From: Gammaproteobacteria bacterium
GTDB lineage: Bacteria > Pseudomonadota > Gammaproteobacteria > Steroidobacterales > GCA-2729495
DNA length: 9,077 nucleotides
Assembly (NCBI GenBank): GCA_030429685.1
Contig: JAUIEY010000075.1
Coordinates: 1-9,077, forward strand
Direction of reading: 5' to 3'
In this document: in pieces, positions 1 to 6,559 of the stretch
Position numbering within the stretch: the stretch's first letter is position 1
Layout of the letters: every line of letters starts with the position of its first letter
Position numbers and translations under genes: made by a program
The notes under the pieces: generated by a model
Told to the model about the DNA's origin: nothing
Seen by the model: the letters and a program-made list of their open reading frames with translations, nothing else
The model's database searches: none

Positions 1-2178
1 TCCGTAGCGGCCGTTCAGCACCTGGATGCCGTCATCCGGGAAATCGAGTATCAGCTTGTTGGCATCGTCGATTTTCTTCTGCTTGATGAATTCCAGCGCG
101 GCTTCCAGCGTGATGGTGTAAGGGTCGTCACCGCGGATGGAAACAAATTTGTTGTCGTAGCGCACATACGGGCCGAAGCGGCCGATGCTGGCGGATACCT
201 TTTCACCCTCGGGAGTTTCCCCCAGGTGACGCGGCAGCTTGAACAGCTCCATCGCTTCTGCAAAAGTGATGGTGGCTATCTTCTGGCCGGGCCGCAGACC
301 GGCAAACTTGGGCTTTTCCTCGTCATCCTTGGTGCCGATCTGCACAAAGGGGCCGTAGCGTCCCATGCGCACCGACACCGGCTTGCCGCTTTTCGGATCG
401 GTACCGAGCTGGCGGGCCTGCGCCGCTTCTTCGCGCGTGACGTTTTCTTCCTTGTCCTCGACGAGGTCATGGAACGGTGTCCAGAATTCTTCCAGCACCG
501 GTATCCATTCGCGCTCACCGCGTGAAATTTCGTCGAGCTCGTCTTCCAGGTTAGCGGTGAAATCGTAATCCACGTACTTGGAAAAGTGATTGCTCAGAAA
601 ATCACTGACAATGCGACCGACATCAGTGGGTATAAACCGTTTGCTGTCCATTTCGACATATTCGCGATTCTTCAGCGTCGAAATAATACTGGCGTAGGTT
701 GAAGGTCGGCCGATGCCGTATTCTTCCAGAGTCTTGACCAGGCTGGCTTCGGTGTAGCGCGGTGGTGGATCGGTAAAGTGCTGGTCGGCCTTGAATTCCT
801 GCAGGTTCAACACCTGATCAACTTCCACCGGCGGCAGGGTTTTGTCGGCCTCGTCATCTTTGACGTCATCGGAACCTTCCTGGTACACGGCAATAAAGCC
901 CGGTTCGACCAGCGTGGAACCGGTAGCGCGCAGTCGCGCGGTAGCGGGCTTGCCTTGCGGCACCATGTCAATCGCAACTGTGTTGAACAGCGCCGGTACC
1001 ATCTGGCAGGCCACAGTGCGTTTCCAGATCAGCGAATACAGCTTGAACTGATCGGACTCCAGGTATTTCTGCATGTCTTCCGGTGTGCGCATGGCGCTGG
1101 TCGGCCGGATACCTTCATGTGCTTCCTGGGCGTTTTTGGACTTGGTTTTGTAGGTACGCGCCTCATCCGGCACGTTTTCGCTGCCATAGCGCTGTGCAAT
1201 AAGGTCGCGAATCTCACTTACGGCCTCTGCCGCCAGCGAGACCGAGTCGGTACGCATGTAGGTGATGAGGCCGACGGTGCCCTCGTCGGTTTCCACGCCT
1301 TCATACAGGCTCTGCGCAGTGCGCATGGTGCGCTGGGTGTTAAAACCCAGCTTGCGTGCAGCCTCCTGCTGCATGGTCGAGGTGGTGAACGGCGCGGCCG
1401 GGTTGCGGCGGCGCTGCTTCTTGTCAATCTTGGAAACCCTGACCTTGCCGTCAGCCGCGGCAAGCACGGCATCCCGCGCGGCCGTGGCGGCGGTTTCATT
1501 CTCGAAACTGAACTGCTCGACCTTGTCGCCCTGGAATTCGGCCAGCCGGGCGGCAAAGGCCGCATCGCCGGCGCCGACCTCGCCTTCCAGTGTCCAGTAC
1601 TCGCGCGGTTTGAACGCTTCGATTTCTTCTTCGCGCTCGACAATCATGCGCAATGCCGGACTTTGCACGCGGCCGGCGGACAATTTGGGCATGATCTTTT
1701 TCCACAGCAACGGCGACAGGTTGAAGCCGTAGAGATAATCCAGCGCGCGGCGCGCCTGCTGGGCATCTATAAGTGAAGCCGACAATTCGCGCGGGTTGTC
1801 CATGGACTCCTGCACCGAATTTTTGGTGATTTCATAAAACACCACGCGCTTGACGTCTTTGCCTTTGAGCGCGCCTTTTTCCTTAAGCAGTTCGTGCAGG
1901 TGCCAGGAGATGGCCTCACCCTCGCGATCGGGGTCAGTGGCGAGGCACAGGGTGTCGGCTTTCTTAAGCGCTTTTTCTATTGCCTTGACATGTTTTTCAT
2001 TGCGCTCGATGACGTCGTAGCGCATCGCATAGCCGTTCTCGGGATCGACTGCGCCTTCCTTGGGCACGAGATCACGCACGTGACCGTAAGAGGCCAGCAC
2101 CTTAAATCCGGGGCCAAGGTATTTTTCAATAGTCTTGGCTTTGGCCGGTGATTCGACGACTACAACGCTGTTGCTCAT
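1..2178 (-). CDS. topA: DNA topoisomerase I (type IA), 3' end cut by the window
   Basis: Relaxes negatively supercoiled DNA by cutting and rejoining one strand. 726 codons are visible from the ATG at 2178; the C-terminus lies beyond position 1. The Toprim domain starts at once, with Glu9 and Lys13 in the ESPAKAKTI motif and the acidic triad Asp82, Asp84, Glu86 in TDPDREGEA. The nucleophile is Tyr307 in GLITYMRTDS, followed by Arg309. Later family blocks include QEAHEGIRPT and YGIGRPSTYASI. From about residue 600 there are C-terminal repeats with the signature GRYGP/GRFGP at 606-610, 666-670 and 723 onward (Toprim_Crpt type), spaced about 60 residues. No four-cysteine zinc ribbon is visible, unlike E. 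coli TopA. It follows smg after 109 nt. The sequence just before the ATG has only a weak purine stretch (AAAGAAC) as ribosome site. Identity is certain from the motifs; the final length is unknown. Confidence 0.98.
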   Translation of the reverse strand, partial: MSNSVVVVESPAKAKTIEKYLGPGFKVLASYGHVRDLVPKEGAVDPENGYAMRYDVIERNEKHVKAIEKALKKADTLCLATDPDREGEAISWHLHELLKEKGALKGKDVKRVVFYEITKNSVQESMDNPRELSASLIDAQQARRALDYLYGFNLSPLLWKKIMPKLSAGRVQSPALRMIVEREEEIEAFKPREYWTLEGEVGAGDAAFAARLAEFQGDKVEQFSFENETAATAARDAVLAAADGKVRVSKIDKKQRRRNPAAPFTTSTMQQEAARKLGFNTQRTMRTAQSLYEGVETDEGTVGLITYMRTDSVSLAAEAVSEIRDLIAQRYGSENVPDEARTYKTKSKNAQEAHEGIRPTSAMRTPEDMQKYLESDQFKLYSLIWKRTVACQMVPALFNTVAIDMVPQGKPATARLRATGSTLVEPGFIAVYQEGSDDVKDDEADKTLPPVEVDQVLNLQEFKADQHFTDPPPRYTEASLVKTLEEYGIGRPSTYASIISTLKNREYVEMDSKRFIPTDVGRIVSDFLSNHFSKYVDYDFTANLEDELDEISRGEREWIPVLEEFWTPFHDLVEDKEENVTREEAAQARQLGTDPKSGKPVSVRMGRYGPFVQIGTKDDEEKPKFAGLRPGQKIATITFAEAMELFKLPRHLGETPEGEKVSASIGRFGPYVRYDNKFVSIRGDDPYTITLEAALEFIKQKKIDDANKLILDFPDDGIQVLNGRYG

Positions 2179-2199
2179 GTTCTTTGATTCGAAAAAGCT

Positions 2200-2228
2200 G
2201 CGTCAGCGGTTTTGACTGCCCCTGACGC
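2200..2228. repeat. 7-bp inverted repeat upstream of topA
   Basis: GCGTCAG at 2200-2206 and CTGACGC at 2222-2228 are perfect complements separated by 15 nt. It lies 22 nt before the topA start codon, so it would fall in the mRNA leader or at an operator. No T-run follows on the minus strand at the right distance for an intrinsic terminator. Function unknown. Confidence 0.5.
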
Positions 2229-2235
2229 GACAAAC

Positions 2236-2253
2236 CGCGGGCATGGCCGCGGC
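2236..2253. repeat. GC-only 6-bp hairpin between smg and topA
   Basis: CCGCGG occurs twice (2236-2241 and 2248-2253) around a 6-nt loop, giving a very stable small stem. On the minus strand it lies 35 nt after the smg stop and is followed only by TTT, so it is at best a weak terminator or an mRNA-processing or stability stem for the dprA-smg transcript. Confidence 0.4.
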
Positions 2254-2287
2254 TGGTGAAAAAATCCGGCTGTCGGAATGGCAAAAA

Positions 2288-2764
2288 TCAATGCAGGGCG
2301 CCGCTTACCTCTTCAAAAACAAGATCTTCCATGCGGGCGAACGCAGACTCCTGGCCGGGCTGACTGAACAGCACCATAAGCACCACCCATTTGACCTGCT
2401 CGACCTCGATATCCAGAGTGTCGAGCGCCATCAGCCGGTCCAGCACGACTTCGCGCTGCACCGGTGAGAGGATGCCAATCTGCTCCAGATAAGCCAGGTA
2501 GCCGCGGCATTCGGTATCCAGCCGGGCCAGTTCATGGGCATTGTAGATGCGCGCCGAGCGTTCTGCCGGTTTGTTGGCAAACGGTTCCGCGTCGGTGGTG
2601 GCCAGTTCCTCCAGCCAGTCAAGCGCGCGGTCGACTTCGAACTCACCGAAGCCGGCCTGCAGGAGCTCGTCCCGCAGCACCACCTGATCCGGTGTGTGTT
2701 CGAACTCTTGTTCGGAAAAATTCTCGAAGAGGTACATGAGTACATCGAGTACTGTTTCGTTCAT
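2288..2764 (-). CDS. smg: Smg family protein (DUF494)
   Basis: 158-residue protein, matching the usual length of the Smg family, whose molecular role is not established. The match rests on family blocks: an opening VLDVLMYLFENF, a middle RIYNAHELARLDTECRGYL, then LDTLDIEVEQVKWVVLMVLF, and the terminal Leu-His that E. coli Smg also has. It is acidic, with no signal peptide or membrane segment evident. The ATG at 2764 overlaps the dprA stop by 4 nt (ATGA), with AGG five bases before it, so translation is probably coupled to dprA. It sits between dprA and topA; E. coli has yrdD, a TopA-like zinc ribbon gene, at the position topA occupies here. Confidence 0.95.
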   Translation of the reverse strand: MNETVLDVLMYLFENFSEQEFEHTPDQVVLRDELLQAGFGEFEVDRALDWLEELATTDAEPFANKPAERSARIYNAHELARLDTECRGYLAYLEQIGILSPVQREVVLDRLMALDTLDIEVEQVKWVVLMVLFSQPGQESAFARMEDLVFEEVSGALH

Positions 2765-3711
2765 TGCGCCTGACCCATCCCGTGGCCCATCTTGATGGTT
2801 TGCTGGAAGCGGCCTCCGGGCAAAGCTTCAACTCTGCCCTGCAGCTCCAGGATCAGGAGCATGGAGGAAAGCTCTTCTGCCGTCAATCCGCTGCGCCTGG
2901 CGAGCCCGTCAATGGTGACCGGGTCGTGGCCCATGTGATTAAGCAGTTGTGCGTGATCCGGATCCGCCGGCACGGCGGTTTCGGTAAGGACTGATCGTTC
3001 TGTGTCGGGCCGGGACTCGGGGGTCATCGCGCGCGCCAATAAACCGATCTCTTCTATTATGTCGGCAGCCTGCTCGACAAGTTTAGCGCCCTGCCGGATC
3101 AGTTGATGGCAACCCTTGCTGAGCGGGTTGTGGATGGAACCCGGAATGGCAAATACCTCGCGGCCGAAATCGCCGGCATAGCGCGCCGTTATGAGCGATC
3201 CGCTGTTGAGGCCGGCCTCCACCACCAGGGTGCCGAGGCTGAGCCCGGCGATGATGCGGTTGCGTTGCGGAAAGCGGTGCCGGCGCACCGGCGTGCCGGG
3301 CGGATGCTCGGACACCAGCGCGCCGTTGCCTTGCACCTGCTGTGCCAGTGCGGCATTAGCCGGCGGATAGATAGCGTCCGGGCCGGTGCCGAGCACGGCA
3401 ACGGTCAGACCGCCTGTCGCCAGGGCGCCACTGTGCGCCGCAGCGTCTATACCCAGCGCCAAACCGCTGGTGATGGTCAGCCCGCAGTCGGCCAGAAAGG
3501 CTGCAAACTGCTGTGCTGTCTCAAGCCCGCCGGAGGTGGCGTTGCGGCTGCCGACTATGGCCAGCTGCGGCAGGCTCAGTACATCCGGGTCGCCGGCTAC
3601 ATAGAGCTGTGCCGGCGGGCGCGGGGTATCGCGCAGCAGCGGCGGGTAACGCGCGTCATCGAGCGTCAGCAGGTGGTGATCGGGTTGTTCAAGCCAGTCG
3701 TCAGCAGACAT
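2761..3711 (-). CDS. dprA: DNA-processing protein DprA, short form without N-terminal SAM-like domain
   Basis: DprA (Smf) binds incoming single-stranded DNA in natural transformation and loads RecA. 316 residues. The Rossmann-like core is intact: GSRNAT at 54-59, SGLALGIDAAAH at 82-93, FPQRNRIIAGLS at 147-158 and EAGLNSGSLITA at 165-176. A winged-helix-like C-terminal domain spans about 250-305. Gammaproteobacterial homologues are usually about 360-380 residues and start with a SAM-like domain; this one begins at the segment just after that domain (WLEQPDHHLLTLDDARYPPLL). Upstream in frame there is no alternative start before a TAG at 3751-3753. No Shine-Dalgarno sequence sits at normal spacing: seven U residues precede the ATG directly, and the nearest GAGG is 15 nt away inside a hairpin loop. 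The core looks functional, but how it is translated is unclear. It overlaps smg by 4 nt. Confidence 0.95.
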   Translation of the reverse strand: MSADDWLEQPDHHLLTLDDARYPPLLRDTPRPPAQLYVAGDPDVLSLPQLAIVGSRNATSGGLETAQQFAAFLADCGLTITSGLALGIDAAAHSGALATGGLTVAVLGTGPDAIYPPANAALAQQVQGNGALVSEHPPGTPVRRHRFPQRNRIIAGLSLGTLVVEAGLNSGSLITARYAGDFGREVFAIPGSIHNPLSKGCHQLIRQGAKLVEQAADIIEEIGLLARAMTPESRPDTERSVLTETAVPADPDHAQLLNHMGHDPVTIDGLARRSGLTAEELSSMLLILELQGRVEALPGGRFQQTIKMGHGMGQAQ

Positions 3712-3749
3712 AAAAAAAGGCGCACACCTCTTTCGATGCGCGCCTTTTT
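3712..3749 (-). terminator. Rho-independent terminator between the LysM gene and dprA
   Basis: Arms at 3714-3726 and 3737-3749 form a 13-bp stem with a 10-nt loop, including a GGCGC/GCGCC core. On the minus-strand RNA it ends in seven U residues. One pair (3724 with 3739) is a G-U wobble on the minus RNA but an A-C mismatch on the plus RNA, so the structure fits leftward transcription better. It lies 43 nt past the LysM stop codon, and its U-tract directly abuts the dprA ATG. The loop holds AAAGAGG, which could act as a distant ribosome site. Confidence 0.85.
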
Positions 3750-3791
3750 GCTAACAGGCCTGCTCAGTGCGGCATGTTCATGCCATACCGG

Positions 3792-4859
3792 TCACGGATT
3801 TTTGGCCCGGTCACCGACGCGCATTTCCGAAACGGCCTCCATGACCAGCGCATAGCTGACATCATCGTAGGCCTTCACCACCATTACATTACCTGCAAAG
3901 GTGTCGGGCAACTGCACTTTTTTGCCCAAGCCGCCGGCATTTGGATCACGAACTTTCTCGCCGCGCTGCCATACCGCCAGCACGCTGCCGGCTGTAAGGC
4001 CGTCATCGCTGCCGCGATTGATGATAATCATCTGGTACTGACCGATCAGCGCCACGCCGTCCAGCACCGAGATGATGGTGCCGTTGACATCCCGCGTCGG
4101 TGCCTGCGGATAGAAATTCAGCGGCAAGCTGGTGTCAATCGCCCGGATCTTGTCGCCGCGCATGGCTTCGCGATCGGTGTCGGTCAGGAACAGCGTGTCC
4201 GGACTGCCGGTGCCGCGCAGCTCGGCATCACCGATAAAAATCACCTCATAACCGAGCACATCGCCGGTATCAGGATCCTTGAGTTTGTCGTCGAGGCGCA
4301 GCACCGCATATTCGGTGCCGAGCGGCGTGCTGTCGTTTAGATCGCTGACATAAACTTCGTGGCCGGCGCCGGCAATTAAATGATCCCGCAGCGCTACCAC
4401 ATAGGGCAGCGCATCGGCCTCATCCTTGCTCATCACCATGCCGCCGCGCAGGAAGGGTTCAATCACGCTGTACGGGATAGCGGTGATGGCGGCATCGCGA
4501 TCTTCGGCGCGCACTCTGGGTGACAGCCGCGCCGTGCCGTCGCCGCGGGTCAGCCGCAGCTGCGGTTTGCCGTCGACGTAGACCAGGGTCAGCACATCGC
4601 CGGGATATATAAGGTGTGGGTTCTCGATCTGCGGGTTGACGTACCAGATCTCCGGCCAGTACCACGGTTCCTTGAGGAACATGGCCGAGATATCCCACAG
4701 CGTATCGCCCTTGACCACGACATAGCGGTCAGGATGCTCCGGGTTCAGTTCGATCGTATCCCCGGACTGGCCGGCCGCACCGGTCGCGACGACCAGCAGG
4801 GCGGCAAACAGTGCACTACGCAGGGTCTTCCATGTACCAGCGTTCAGGCAGCTTTTCAT
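3792..4859 (-). CDS. Secreted LysM-domain protein of the dprA locus
   Basis: 355 residues from the ATG at 4859, preceded by GGAG five bases upstream; this is preferred over an in-frame GTG at 4895 and ATG at 4886 because it gives both a ribosome site and a normal signal peptide. Residues 1-30 look like a Sec signal peptide: Lys and Arg residues, a hydrophobic run SALFAALLVVATGAAG, and likely cleavage near 28-31. The LysM domain spans about 46-95, with YVVVKGDTLWDISAMFL and NPHLIYPGDVL, and should bind peptidoglycan in the periplasm. The remaining ~260 residues have no motif I can name; they match the general form of the protein encoded between def and dprA in many gammaproteobacteria (for example Pseudomonas PA0020). 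No catalytic motif is seen. It is divergent from def and followed by a terminator, so it is probably a single-gene transcript with some read-through. Confidence 0.9.
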   Translation of the reverse strand: MKSCLNAGTWKTLRSALFAALLVVATGAAGQSGDTIELNPEHPDRYVVVKGDTLWDISAMFLKEPWYWPEIWYVNPQIENPHLIYPGDVLTLVYVDGKPQLRLTRGDGTARLSPRVRAEDRDAAITAIPYSVIEPFLRGGMVMSKDEADALPYVVALRDHLIAGAGHEVYVSDLNDSTPLGTEYAVLRLDDKLKDPDTGDVLGYEVIFIGDAELRGTGSPDTLFLTDTDREAMRGDKIRAIDTSLPLNFYPQAPTRDVNGTIISVLDGVALIGQYQMIIINRGSDDGLTAGSVLAVWQRGEKVRDPNAGGLGKKVQLPDTFAGNVMVVKAYDDVSYALVMEAVSEMRVGDRAKNP

Positions 4860-4907
4860 TGGCGCTCCATCCCTAGTAAACAGCATGCCGACCACCTAGA
4901 GCGGCAT

Positions 4908-4916
4908 TGCTATAAT
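4908..4916 (+). promoter_or_regulatory. Extended -10 promoter element for the def operon
   Basis: TGC followed by a perfect TATAAT (4911-4916), the extended -10 pattern read by the housekeeping sigma70. The -35 at 17-nt spacing (4888-4893, CCGACC) keeps only the central GAC, which is usual when an extended -10 is present. The predicted transcription start is near 4923, giving a leader of about 140 nt before def. Confidence 0.6.
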
Positions 4917-4917
4917 T

Positions 4918-4935
4918 CTGCCCAACCCCGGGCAG
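4918..4935 (+). repeat. 6-bp inverted repeat at the predicted def transcription start
   Basis: CTGCCC (4918-4923) and GGGCAG (4930-4935) flank a 6-nt spacer. Lying over the predicted start point, it could be an operator half-site pair or, if transcription starts slightly upstream, a 5'-terminal hairpin. Confidence 0.35.
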
Positions 4936-4942
4936 GGAAACT

Positions 4943-5008
4943 GTGAACCGGTTCCGGCCTCAGCTTTCCGCCCCCGGGCGCACACGGGCAGCTATCACGC
5001 TCATATAA
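4943..5008 (+). CDS. Possible 21-codon leader ORF upstream of def (tentative)
   Basis: GTG start at 4943, with AGGGA ending four bases upstream, and a TAA stop at 5006-5008. The predicted peptide is basic and Arg/Pro-containing (MNRFRPQLSA and on), with no recognisable family. It sits wholly in the predicted def mRNA leader, 54 nt before the def ATG. It could be chance in GC-rich DNA; only the ribosome-like site and position support it. Confidence 0.15.
   Translation: MNRFRPQLSAPGRTRAAITLI
4945..4954. repeat. 10-bp perfect palindrome in the def leader
   Basis: GAACCGGTTC is fully self-complementary and lies about 20 nt after the predicted transcription start, a place suited to a repressor operator. 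It is short enough to occur by chance, and no regulator is suggested. Confidence 0.25.
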
Positions 5009-5062
5009 CATAAAGTAGACGCTATTTCACAGCAGGAATCCAGTGCAATAGCAGGTAAAACC

Positions 5063-5590
5063 ATGGCATTACTGGAAATTCTCGAATATCCCGACCCGCG
5101 GCTGCGCACCGTGGCGGAGCCTGTGGCGGCAGTCGACGATGCCATCCGCAAACTCGCGGACGATATGCTGGAGACCATGTATGCCGCTCCCGGTATTGGT
5201 TTGGCGGCAACCCAGGTGGACGTGCACCGGCGCTTGCTGGTGATTGATATCTCCGAAGATCGCTCGGCGCCGCTGGTGTTTATCAACCCGGAGATACTGA
5301 CGGCCGCGGGTTCGGCCAAAAACGATGAGGGTTGCCTGTCGGTGCCGGAAATTTATGAAGCGGTAGAGCGCGCCGAGCAGATCCGTGTCCGCGCCCTCAA
5401 CCGTGCCGGGGAGAGCTTCGAAATGGACGCCGACGGCCTGCTGGCGGTATGTATCCAGCATGAGATGGACCACCTTGAGGGCAAACTGTTTGTCGATTAC
5501 CTCTCGGACATGAAACGCCGGCGGCTGAAGAAAAAGCTCGCCAAGGCCCGCAAGCGCGAAGCCGGCGCCGGCGCGCGGCAGGCCCTGTAA
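5063..5590 (+). CDS. def: Peptide deformylase
   Basis: Removes the formyl group from the N-terminal methionine of new proteins as they leave the ribosome; a cytoplasmic metalloenzyme. 175 residues, normal size. All three family motifs are present: motif I GIGLAATQ at 44-51, motif II EGCLS at 89-93 with metal ligand Cys91, and motif III QHEMDHLEG at 132-140 with ligands His133 and His137 and catalytic Glu134. The tail after about residue 150 is very basic (RRRLKKKLAKARKRE), as in other proteobacterial enzymes, where the C-terminal helix contacts the ribosome. The ATG at 5063 has AGGT six bases upstream. It is the first gene of the rightward operon, 30 nt before fmt, the gene for the opposing reaction. 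Confidence 0.99.
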   Translation: MALLEILEYPDPRLRTVAEPVAAVDDAIRKLADDMLETMYAAPGIGLAATQVDVHRRLLVIDISEDRSAPLVFINPEILTAAGSAKNDEGCLSVPEIYEAVERAEQIRVRALNRAGESFEMDADGLLAVCIQHEMDHLEGKLFVDYLSDMKRRRLKKKLAKARKREAGAGARQAL

Positions 5591-5620
5591 GCCGGCTGCG
5601 CTGCGCCGGATCCTGCTTAT

Positions 5621-6559
5621 ATGGCACGCATCATTTATGCCGGTTCACCCGATTTCGCGGTGCCCGCCCTGCGCAGCCTGCTGCGTTCGCCCCATGATGT
5701 GGTGGCGGTGCTGACCCAGCCCGACCGCCCGGCCGGCCGTGGCCGGCAGTTGCGTCCCGGTCCCGTCAAAGCGGCGGCCGAACAGGCCGGCTTGCGGGTA
5801 ATGCAACCGGAAAAACTCAGTGAGTCGCTGGTGCAGGCGCAGCTCAGGGCGCTGACCGCGGACCTGATGGTGGTGGCGGCATACGGGCAACTATTGCCCG
5901 AAGCGGTGCTGGCCATTCCGCAGCATGGTTGCGTAAACCTGCATGCGTCCCTGCTGCCGCGCTGGCGCGGCGCTGCGCCCATTCAGACCGCAATCCTTGC
6001 CGGCGACAGCGAGACCGGCGTGAGCCTGATGCAAATGGAAGCAGGTCTGGACACCGGCGCGGTTTACGCTCGTGTGACCACTGACATCAATGCGGATGAC
6101 ACCGGCGGCAGTCTGCATGACCGGCTGGCGCAACTCGGCGCGGCACTGCTCGAACAGAATCTTGCGGCACTGCTCGACGGCAGTCTGCAGGCTGAGCCGC
6201 AACCGGATGCGGGAGTGACCTACGCGCCGCGGTTGCGCAAGGCCGATGGCATCATTGACTGGCAGCAGAGCGCAGCCGAGATTGACCGGCGCATCCGCGC
6301 TTTTAATCCCTGGCCGGTGGCGCAAACCATCCTGCACGGCCAGCCCCTCCGCTGCCTCATGTCCGCGGTGTCAGACACCAGATTTAATTCGTCGTTAGAG
6401 CCCGGCTATGTGCTTGGTCTTGAGGGGGATGCGTTGTGTGTGCAAACGGGCGCCGGTGCGCTGTTGCTGCAGTCTGTGCAGATGCCCGGGCGCAAACCGG
6501 TGAGCGGCAAACAGCTGGCCGGTACGATGCAGCTTGACGGGCTGCAGCTCGGCAGATGA
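5621..6559 (+). CDS. fmt: Methionyl-tRNA formyltransferase
   Basis: Transfers a formyl group from 10-formyltetrahydrofolate to initiator Met-tRNA. 312 residues, close to the E. coli enzyme. The N-terminal formyltransferase domain starts with the typical ARIIYAGSPDFAVPAL, has the tRNA-contacting loop PAGRGRQLRPGPVK at 37-50, and shows catalytic Asn106, His108 and Asp144 in NLHASLLPRWRGAAPIQ and GLDTG, at the same numbers as in E. coli. The C-terminal OB-like domain spans about 207-305, including WPVAQT and PGRKPVSGKQL. The ribosome site is weak (GGA ten bases before the ATG), and a small 5-bp stem (5592-5596 with 5605-5609) fills the gap after def, so expression may depend on coupling to def. 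The stop overlaps rsmB by 4 nt. Confidence 0.99.
   Translation: MARIIYAGSPDFAVPALRSLLRSPHDVVAVLTQPDRPAGRGRQLRPGPVKAAAEQAGLRVMQPEKLSESLVQAQLRALTADLMVVAAYGQLLPEAVLAIPQHGCVNLHASLLPRWRGAAPIQTAILAGDSETGVSLMQMEAGLDTGAVYARVTTDINADDTGGSLHDRLAQLGAALLEQNLAALLDGSLQAEPQPDAGVTYAPRLRKADGIIDWQQSAAEIDRRIRAFNPWPVAQTILHGQPLRCLMSAVSDTRFNSSLEPGYVLGLEGDALCVQTGAGALLLQSVQMPGRKPVSGKQLAGTMQLDGLQLGR

Larger units (their letters stand above)
2179..2287 (-). promoter_or_regulatory. smg-topA intergenic region, possible topA upstream control region
   Basis: This 109-nt gap is the longest inside the leftward gene run. It contains two inverted repeats, listed separately, and several A/T runs. A TTGCCA hexamer on the minus strand (2279-2284) resembles a -35 box, but no good -10 lies at 15-18 nt, so I do not assign a promoter. 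Since topA is normally essential and other genes and a terminator lie upstream, its own promoter here or inside smg would be expected. That is inference, not something the bases prove. Confidence 0.35.
4860..5062. promoter_or_regulatory. Divergent intergenic region between the LysM gene and def
   Basis: 203 nt without a confident gene. It must hold the start signals for both gene sets. The def-facing side has a clear extended -10 and several symmetric elements, listed separately. On the minus strand I could not find a convincing -35/-10 pair for the LysM gene; the A/T patch at 4911-4917 reads ATTATA on that strand and may serve both directions. A second A/T patch at 5004-5016 (TATAAC, then ATAAAGT) could be a closer promoter for def but lacks a -35 at proper distance. 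Confidence 0.6.

Noticed and set aside
778..1776. A 332-codon open frame on the plus strand opposite topA
   Set aside because: It is a shadow of the topA reading frame, which carries the active-site motifs; no motif or ribosome site supports the plus-strand frame.
3103..3855. A 250-codon plus-strand frame opposite dprA
   Set aside because: It overlaps the conserved DprA core and runs through the terminator hairpin; the translation has no recognisable domain.
4860..4895. Longer N-terminus for the LysM protein from GTG 4895 or ATG 4886
   Set aside because: The ATG at 4859 has GGAG at good spacing and begins a normal signal peptide; the extension adds residues that spoil it.
5732..5747. 7-bp inverted repeat GCCGGCC-GT-GGCCGGC
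   Set aside because: It lies in fmt and encodes the conserved PAGRGR loop; no sign of a separate role.
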